A stretch of DNA of 64,000 bases from Bacillota bacterium (GTDB lineage: Bacteria; Sysuimicrobiota; Sysuimicrobiia; Sysuimicrobiales; Segetimicrobiaceae), in NCBI GenBank assembly GCA_021324975.1, contig JAJPIA010000138.1, forward strand, positions 1 to 64,000, read 5' to 3'. Positions 58,656-64,000 of this stretch are shown one piece after another (positions within the stretch are counted from its first letter, which is position 1; the number at the start of each line of letters is the position of its first letter). The position numbers were made by a program, and so were the translations under genes. Below the pieces are notes generated by a model. That model saw only the letters and a list, made by a program, of their open reading frames with translations. It made no database searches and was not told the origin of the DNA.

Positions 58656-59985
58656 CACCGGGGGGCCGGGTGCGCTCGTGCGAGGCGCGGCGTCATCAAG
58701 GGGAATCCCGAGCAGACAATCGGAGCCGCGTCCCTTCGTGACGGCTTCACTGCGCCGCGAGCTGGAGACGGAACTGCGCCGCCTCATGGGGGCTTGGTTC
58801 CCGCGCTGCATCGATCGAGTGCACGGCGGGTTCCTCTGCAACTTCGACCATCGATGGAAACCCTCCGGGCCGCAGGTCAAGATGCTCGAGTATCAGGCGC
58901 GGCAGACCCTGGCGGCGGCGAGGGGCGCGGCCTACGTTCCCGATCTCGTCCCTCTGCGCGAGGCGGCCGTGCACGGATTTCAATACCTCGCGGGCCCGAT
59001 GTGGGATCGCCGCATGGGCGGTTGGTACAGGCAGCTCGATCGGGCCGGGACGCCCCTGGAGGGATCGAACAAGCACGGCCATGGGATGAGCTACGCGATC
59101 TCGGCATGTGTGGCATGCTATCGGCTGACCCGGGATCCAGACTGTCTGGAGGTGGCGAAAGCGGCCTTCAACTGGTTGGAGCAACATGCGCACGACGGCC
59201 GGTATAGCGGTTACTTCGGATTTTACCGGCAGGACGGGACTCCGATCCTGTCGTGGGACCAAGCGGCGGCCGCGGGCCCGCACACGGACGCGATTGGGAC
59301 ACCGATCGGCTTCAAGGACGCCAACACGACCTGTGACCTGCTCAGGGGATTCGCCGATCTGTACCGGGTCTGGCCCGATGCGCTGCTGAGGGTGCGCCTA
59401 GAGGAACTGCTGCGCATCGTGCGCGACCGCCTGGTCGTCGCCCCCGGAGTGATGCACATGTACGCGCACCCCGACTGGACGCCGATCCCGGAGATTGTCC
59501 GCTATGCGCAGATTCTCCGTGCCGCAAATCACATGTTGCCGGCGGCGGAAGCGCTGGCTGGGACTGTCGACCCGGAGACCACACGGGTTGCCAAGTCGAT
59601 GCTCGACACGATGCTGCGTGTCGCCTGGGACTCAGACAAGGGCGGGTTCTTCCTTGCGGGGTCCAGCTTTGGTCCGGCGTACTTCGACGATACCGTCATC
59701 TTCGTACGGACCAAGTGCTGGTGGGCTCAAGCCGAGGGCATGAGGCTGCTCACGGCGGTGGCGCGGCTGTACCCCGACGATGCGGCCGGGTACGGCGAAC
59801 GCGTCGCGGCCCTCTGGAAATACGTGAAGACATACGTCATCGACGCGAAGCACGGCGGCTGGCTCGCCGCCGGCCTCGACACCAACCCCGCGGCGCGCAA
59901 GCAGCCGAAGGCCACACGATGGAAGGACTGCTCGCACGAAGCCGAAGGACTGCTGGATTCTCTCCTACTGTCGGGATCGTCCTGA
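58648..59985 (+). CDS. N-acylglucosamine 2-epimerase (AGE) family protein
   Basis: 445 residues. The (alpha/alpha)6-barrel family pattern is visible: WFPRCIDRVHGGFLCNFD near the start, GSNKHGHGMSYAISACV with histidine pairs in the middle, and GGWLAAGLD and RWKDCSHEAEG at the end, the last carrying a conserved catalytic-type His. AGE-family enzymes epimerise sugars at C2 (GlcNAc/ManNAc, or cellobiose). The start overlaps the third glycosyltransferase by 8 bases. It may supply the sugar used by the transferases or modify the product. Confidence 0.88.
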   Translation: MGDTGGPGALVRGAASSRGIPSRQSEPRPFVTASLRRELETELRRLMGAWFPRCIDRVHGGFLCNFDHRWKPSGPQVKMLEYQARQTLAAARGAAYVPDLVPLREAAVHGFQYLAGPMWDRRMGGWYRQLDRAGTPLEGSNKHGHGMSYAISACVACYRLTRDPDCLEVAKAAFNWLEQHAHDGRYSGYFGFYRQDGTPILSWDQAAAAGPHTDAIGTPIGFKDANTTCDLLRGFADLYRVWPDALLRVRLEELLRIVRDRLVVAPGVMHMYAHPDWTPIPEIVRYAQILRAANHMLPAAEALAGTVDPETTRVAKSMLDTMLRVAWDSDKGGFFLAGSSFGPAYFDDTVIFVRTKCWWAQAEGMRLLTAVARLYPDDAAGYGERVAALWKYVKTYVIDAKHGGWLAAGLDTNPAARKQPKATRWKDCSHEAEGLLDSLLLSGSS

Positions 59986-60112
59986 GACCCGGATGCCGTA
60001 ATCGAGACCGCCTCACCGGTCCGCACCCGTTCGCGCTCCGACGCAGTGGGTCGTTCCGCACGCCTCGGCGCCGGTCGCTCGTTCGCCGGGCGGCCGTGCC
60101 GTTGGACGCCGT

Positions 60113-60664
60113 TCACGGCGTCGCGCCTGCACCTGCGTGGCGCCGCAACCGCAGCGACAGGATGAGCATGAGCACGCCGAAGACGATCGCATAGACGCCG
60201 ATCAACCACAGCACGGCGAGCGCGCCCACGAGCGGATGCACGATGAGGAGGACGCCGAAGATGATGGAGGCCGCCCCACCGAGGAGCAGCGCCCACTCGT
60301 TGGCCACGTGGCCTTTCAGGCGATAGCCGGCGATGAGCTCCAGCACCCCCGTGACGATCGCCCAGTACGCGATGAGGTACAGGAGGACGAGGGCGGTGAT
60401 GCCCGGCCACGCAAACGTGATCAGGCCTGCCAGGATGCCGGCGATCCCGGAAACAAGTAGCCAGATCCACCGTTGATGGTGCTCCGCGGCGCGCACCGCC
60501 GCCACAACATTGAACACGCCGTCGACCAGCGCGTACGCACCGAACACGATCACGAGCGCGTAGAGCGCGATGCGCGCGTCGAACAATGCAACGAGCCCGA
60601 AGAGAATCGCCACCACGCCGCGCAGCGCGATGGCCCACCAGTTCCTCGCCAGTGCGTCCATCAT
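60113..60664 (-). CDS. HdeD-family membrane protein (DUF308)
   Basis: 183 residues with six predicted TM helices (for example GVVAILFGLVALF, WIWLLVSGIAGILAGLITF and WALLLGGAASIIFGVLLIV), in the repeated pattern of HdeD/DUF308, linked to acid stress in enterobacteria. ATG 60664 or 60661 is used; a G-rich ribosome site precedes it. It stands alone and is divergent from the ABC transporter operon. Confidence 0.88.
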   Translation of the reverse strand: MMDALARNWWAIALRGVVAILFGLVALFDARIALYALVIVFGAYALVDGVFNVVAAVRAAEHHQRWIWLLVSGIAGILAGLITFAWPGITALVLLYLIAYWAIVTGVLELIAGYRLKGHVANEWALLLGGAASIIFGVLLIVHPLVGALAVLWLIGVYAIVFGVLMLILSLRLRRHAGAGATP

Positions 60665-60985
60665 GGCGTCATCCCCCCACGTGACCCCGGTACCTGCGCG
60701 CGCGACGCGGTCCGGCGCGCCGGTCGTCTCCGAGTTCGTCGGACCGCGCGCCATCCCCTGGTGCGTGGCCCGGCGGGGCGGCACCGCGCAGCGTTTCCTC
60801 CGAGGCGACCCGATCCTGAGTGCCGCCGCATCCGTATACAAGAAGCAAGATGGCGGCGCGGTGCGCCGGCGCACGGGGCAGCGGGGGAGGACCACCGCGG
60901 GGAACACGGAATCACAGGCCAGGAGCATCACACCGAGTGCTGCGGTTCATTCCGCGGCCGGACGCCTCAGGGGGAGGGGAAACGG
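60665..60985. other. 321-base intergenic region between the HdeD gene and the ABC operon
   Basis: No gene with a supported start is seen. It contains one TATACA at about 60835-60840, a possible -10 for either direction, with no good -35. The rest is very GC-rich. Confidence 0.4.
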
Positions 60986-62575
60986 ATGGCGAGCCATAGT
61001 CATGCGCGGGTAACGCGGCGCAGGTTTCTTGGGACGATCACCGCGGCGGGGTTCGCCGCCGCGGCCTCCGGCTGGGTCCCCGGCGCCACCGGCGAAGCGT
61101 CGGCGGCACCGGCGCTCCGCCGCGGCGGTACCCTCCGCATCGCCGAGATCGGCGAACCGCTCACGCTGGATACGACCGCCACAACCGCCGATCTCACATC
61201 GACCATCACGCTTCCCGTATTCGAGGAGCTGTTGGCGTTCGACCGCAACTGGCGGATTCAGCCGGCGCTCGCGTCCGGGTTCACGGTGAGCAAGGACGGG
61301 TTGACCTACACCTTCACACTGCGCGCGGGCGTGCCGTTTCACAACGGCAAGACGCTGACGGCGGACGACGTCGTGGCGTCGCTGAACCGGTGGGGCAAGG
61401 TGAGCCCTCGCGGCCCGTCCGTCTACCAGCACGTGTCGGCGGTGACCGGCGCCGGCAACACCGTGACCGTGAAGCTCAAGGAACCGTTTGCGCCGCTCCC
61501 GGCGTTCCTCGCCCTGCCCAACGGCGCGGCCGCGATCATGCCGAAGGAGATCGTGGATGCGGCCGGCACACAGCCCCTCAAACAGTTCGTCGGGACCGGC
61601 CCCTACAAGTTCGTGGAGTGGGCGCCCGATCGCTACGTGCACCTCAGCCGCTTCGATCAGTACGCGGCCCGGACCGAACCGTCCGACGGCTACGCCGGGC
61701 GGCGGGACGCGCTGGCCGACGACGTCTTTTACTATCCGGTCTCGCAGGTGGCCACGCGGATCGCCGGCGTGCAGAGCGGCGACTACGACATCGCGGACGG
61801 GATCAACCAGGACGCCTACACCCAACTCGCCAGGGACCCGCGGGTGGACGTGGGCATCATCCGCGGCTCGTTCCTGACGTTCTTCTTCAACAAGAAGCAG
61901 GGCATGATGACGAGCGAGAAGCTGCGGCAGGCCATCGCGGTCGCCTTGGATATGCAGCCCATCCTGCAGGCGACGTTCGGCAACCCCGCCCTGTATACGG
62001 TCGACGCGAGCATCTACCCCAAGGGGACGCCGTGGTACACGGAGGCCGGCGCCGCCGCCTACGACCCGCACAATGTCGACCAGGCCAAGCGGCTCGCGCG
62101 CGAGGCCGGATACGCGGGACAACCGATCCGGTGGCTCACGACGCAACAATACGACTACATGTTCAAGAGCACGGTGGTAGCGTCGGCGCAGCTGCAACAG
62201 GCCGGGTTCAAGGTGGACATGCAGGTGATGGACTGGGCGAGCGTGCTCGATCATCGGAACAAACCGGCCGACTGGGACATGTTCGTGACGTCGCACGGGT
62301 TCGTGCCGGACCCGGCGCTGATCACGGTGTTCAGTTCGGCGTATCCCGGATGGTGGGATTCGTCGGACAAGAACGCGCTGTTCGGGCAGTTCACCGCGGA
62401 GTCCGACCAGGCGAAGCGCACGCAACTGTGGGCCAAGCTGCAGGCGCTCATGTACCAGGAGGCGCCGATCGTCCGGCCCGGCGGCTTCAACCTCCTGGAG
62501 CTCAGCCGCAAGGGCCTGCCCGGCTTCCGCGCATCGTACTGGATCGTCCCGTGGAACGTGCAGGCCGCCCGATAG
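60986..62575 (+). CDS. ABC transporter substrate-binding protein, family 5, Tat-exported
   Basis: 529 residues. The start has a twin-arginine signal (VTRRRFLGTITAAGFAAAA). The family-5 region is DGLTYTFTLRAGVPFHNGKT and LTADDVVASLNRWG. GGGGGAGGGGAAA precedes ATG 60986; the frame is open to 60473 but that part is not protein-like. It is followed by its permeases. Family-5 proteins bind di- and oligopeptides, nickel or sugars; the ligand is not clear. Confidence 0.92.
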   Translation: MASHSHARVTRRRFLGTITAAGFAAAASGWVPGATGEASAAPALRRGGTLRIAEIGEPLTLDTTATTADLTSTITLPVFEELLAFDRNWRIQPALASGFTVSKDGLTYTFTLRAGVPFHNGKTLTADDVVASLNRWGKVSPRGPSVYQHVSAVTGAGNTVTVKLKEPFAPLPAFLALPNGAAAIMPKEIVDAAGTQPLKQFVGTGPYKFVEWAPDRYVHLSRFDQYAARTEPSDGYAGRRDALADDVFYYPVSQVATRIAGVQSGDYDIADGINQDAYTQLARDPRVDVGIIRGSFLTFFFNKKQGMMTSEKLRQAIAVALDMQPILQATFGNPALYTVDASIYPKGTPWYTEAGAAAYDPHNVDQAKRLAREAGYAGQPIRWLTTQQYDYMFKSTVVASAQLQQAGFKVDMQVMDWASVLDHRNKPADWDMFVTSHGFVPDPALITVFSSAYPGWWDSSDKNALFGQFTAESDQAKRTQLWAKLQALMYQEAPIVRPGGFNLLELSRKGLPGFRASYWIVPWNVQAAR

Positions 62576-62600
62576 CGGCCCGACGACATCCGGCGTCGAC

Positions 62601-63542
62601 GTGCTGGGGTATCTGATCGGGCGGTTGTTCGCGCTGCTGCCCGTTCTCCTGGTCGTGGCGGTGGTCGTGTTCATGCTGGTACACGTCACCCCCGGCGACC
62701 CGGCGCGGGTCCTCCTCGGTCAGGACGCCACCGAGCCCCAGGTGGCCGCGCTGCGCCACGACCTCGGCCTGGACCGGCCGTTACCGGTGCAGTTCACGCT
62801 GTGGCTCGGCCGGGCGCTCCACGGCGATCTAGGGACATCGCTGTTTCTCCGCATGCCCGTGAGCCGCGACATCGTGCAGCACCTGGGGCCCACCGTGACG
62901 CTGTCCGTGTTCGGGCTGGGCGTCGCGCTGTTGATCGGCATTCCGGTCGGCGTGGTCTCCGCGGTGTTTCGAAACTCCTGGCTCGATCAGCTCAGCCTCG
63001 CGCTGGCGATGCTCGGCGCGGCGGTGCCGAGTTTCTGGCTGGGACTGTCGCTCATCATCCTCTTTGCCGTCGATCTCGGCTGGCTGCCGTCGTCCGGCTA
63101 CCAGTCCCCCGCAAGCGGGCTCTGGTTGAGCGCGCAGTACCTGGTGCTGCCGGCGATCGCGCTCGGCGTGCCCAATTCGTCGCTGATCATCCGGTTCACC
63201 CGCAGCAGCCTCCTCGACGTGCTCGGGAACGACTATATCCGAACCGCCCGGGCCAAGGGTCTCCGCGGCCGCGCCGTCGTCTTCCGGCACGCGCTCCGCA
63301 ACGCGCTCGTGCCCATTCTCACCGTTGTGGGCCTCACGTTCGCCGCGCTGATGGGCGGCGCCGTGGTTACGGAAAACGTCTTCAGCCTGCCCGGCATCGG
63401 CCAGCTGGTCGTCTCGTCGGTGCTCCGTCGCGACTATCCGGTCATCCAGGGCGTGGTGCTCATGGTCGCCACGGCCTACGTCGTCATCAACCTCGCCGTG
63501 GACCTGCTGTACTTTGCCGTGGATCCGCGGGTGCGGTACTGA
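62601..63542 (+). CDS. ABC transporter permease (DppB/OppB type)
   Basis: 313 residues, six TM helices. The DppB-type start LIGRLFALLPVLLVVAVVVF, the periplasmic HVTPGDPARVLLG and the EAA-type loop NDYIRTARAKGLRGRAVVFR are present. It forms the transporter with the DppC-type protein. The start is GTG 62601, 25 bases after the binding protein gene. Confidence 0.93.
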   Translation: MLGYLIGRLFALLPVLLVVAVVVFMLVHVTPGDPARVLLGQDATEPQVAALRHDLGLDRPLPVQFTLWLGRALHGDLGTSLFLRMPVSRDIVQHLGPTVTLSVFGLGVALLIGIPVGVVSAVFRNSWLDQLSLALAMLGAAVPSFWLGLSLIILFAVDLGWLPSSGYQSPASGLWLSAQYLVLPAIALGVPNSSLIIRFTRSSLLDVLGNDYIRTARAKGLRGRAVVFRHALRNALVPILTVVGLTFAALMGGAVVTENVFSLPGIGQLVVSSVLRRDYPVIQGVVLMVATAYVVINLAVDLLYFAVDPRVRY

Positions 63543-63555
63543 GAGGACGGCGGGG

Positions 63556-64000
63556 ATGGCGGCTCAAGCGGTAGCCCGCGTGCTCCCGCACGACGGCCGT
63601 CCGGGTGTCGGCGCGCTGTTGTGGCGCATGGTCCATCGCCGGCGCGTCATCGGGGTCGGCCTGGTCGTGCTCGCGGCCGTGGCGCTCGCGGCCCTCTTCG
63701 CCCCGTTGCTTTCCCCGTACGATCCCGCGTCGCTCGACGTGCCCGCGCGGTTGCACGGCCCTGCGTGGAGCCACCCGTTCGGCACAGACGAGTTCGGTCG
63801 CGACATCCTCAGCCGGACACTGTTTGGGGCGCGCCTGTCGCTCACGGTGGGGCTCGCCGTGACGGCGTCGGCAACGGCGGCGGGGATCGTCGTGGGGCTC
63901 GTCTGCGGCACCAATCCGCGGGCAGACCGCGTGTTGATGCGGGTCATGGATGGGATCATGGCGTTCCCCGACATCCTCCTCGCGATCGCGCTCATGGCGT
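63556..64000 (+). CDS. ABC transporter permease (DppC/OppC type), cut by the window edge
   Basis: The first 148 codons of a DppC-like permease. N-terminal cytoplasmic residues and TM1 (LVVLAAVALAALFAPLL) are followed by the DppC signature HPFGTDEFGRDILSRTLFGA and the next TM. The frame is open to base 64000. It is 13 bases after the DppB gene; ATPase genes would be expected beyond the edge. Confidence 0.92.
   Translation, partial: MAAQAVARVLPHDGRPGVGALLWRMVHRRRVIGVGLVVLAAVALAALFAPLLSPYDPASLDVPARLHGPAWSHPFGTDEFGRDILSRTLFGARLSLTVGLAVTASATAAGIVVGLVCGTNPRADRVLMRVMDGIMAFPDILLAIALMA

Noticed and set aside
60947-62689. 580-codon open frame on the minus strand
   Set aside because: Antisense of the Tat-exported binding protein.

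Overview
The window is 64 kb of high-GC bacterial DNA, densely coding, with many ATGA or GTGA stop/start overlaps and strong GGAGG ribosome sites. FtsEX, a GTP-type PEP carboxykinase, a very long tandem P-type ATPase of the CtpH/CtpI type known from Actinobacteria, a DUF5667 protein beside an ECF sigma factor, and 11-bp direct repeats like an actinobacterial PHO box suggest a monoderm-like Terrabacteria lineage, probably uncultured. No rRNA gene is present, so the phylum cannot be fixed.

Left part (1-29343), mostly housekeeping: a HEAT-repeat protein, a macro-domain protein, surE, ftsEX and glutamate dehydrogenase; a PhoPR/WalRK-like two-component pair; a P-loop protein resembling HPr kinase; a PLP-dependent acyltransferase joined to a FAD amine oxidase; pckG; a moeA-moaC-moaB molybdenum cofactor operon; an ABC-F ATPase, a hotdog thioesterase and smpB; an amidase, an alcohol dehydrogenase, a universal stress protein, a peptide-binding protein, a SPOR protein, a DUF4337 protein and a second two-component system.

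Middle part (29344-45065): a possible structured RNA upstream of a 1603-residue double P-type ATPase whose first half has lost its catalytic aspartate. Next come genes with a stress-cassette flavour: an RsbW-like ATPase with an apparent frameshift, two small membrane-anchored helical proteins, an HExxH protein, a STAS protein and a bifunctional-nuclease-domain protein. A molybdopterin oxidoreductase, an ArsR-type regulator, a proline iminopeptidase, a VOC protein and a 5'-3' exonuclease follow.

Accessory part (45066-51458): an AbiE-like winged-helix/nucleotidyltransferase pair behind two tandem inverted repeats. Beside it is a 2.6-kb segment bounded by 27-bp direct repeats, one of which is the 3' end of the complete tmRNA gene (ssrA, encoded tag ANTQLAYAA). 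This is the layout of an integrated island. It carries housekeeping look-alikes (an omega subunit of RNA polymerase, FabZ, a decayed cold-shock gene, a small basic protein) and no integrase. Beyond ssrA lies an ECF sigma factor / DUF5667 / secreted Gly-Asn-rich protein operon.

Right part (51665-64000): a ThDP enzyme, then the most system-like locus of the window: a family-5 nucleotidyltransferase, a PqqD-like protein with an unusual acidic tail, an HPr-kinase-like P-loop protein, three family-2 glycosyltransferases and an AGE-family epimerase, in overlapping order. Nucleotidyltransferase/kinase/PqqD sets accompany some lasso-peptide clusters, but no cyclase, protease or obvious precursor is seen here. 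The window ends in an oligopeptide/nickel-type ABC transporter operon cut by the edge.
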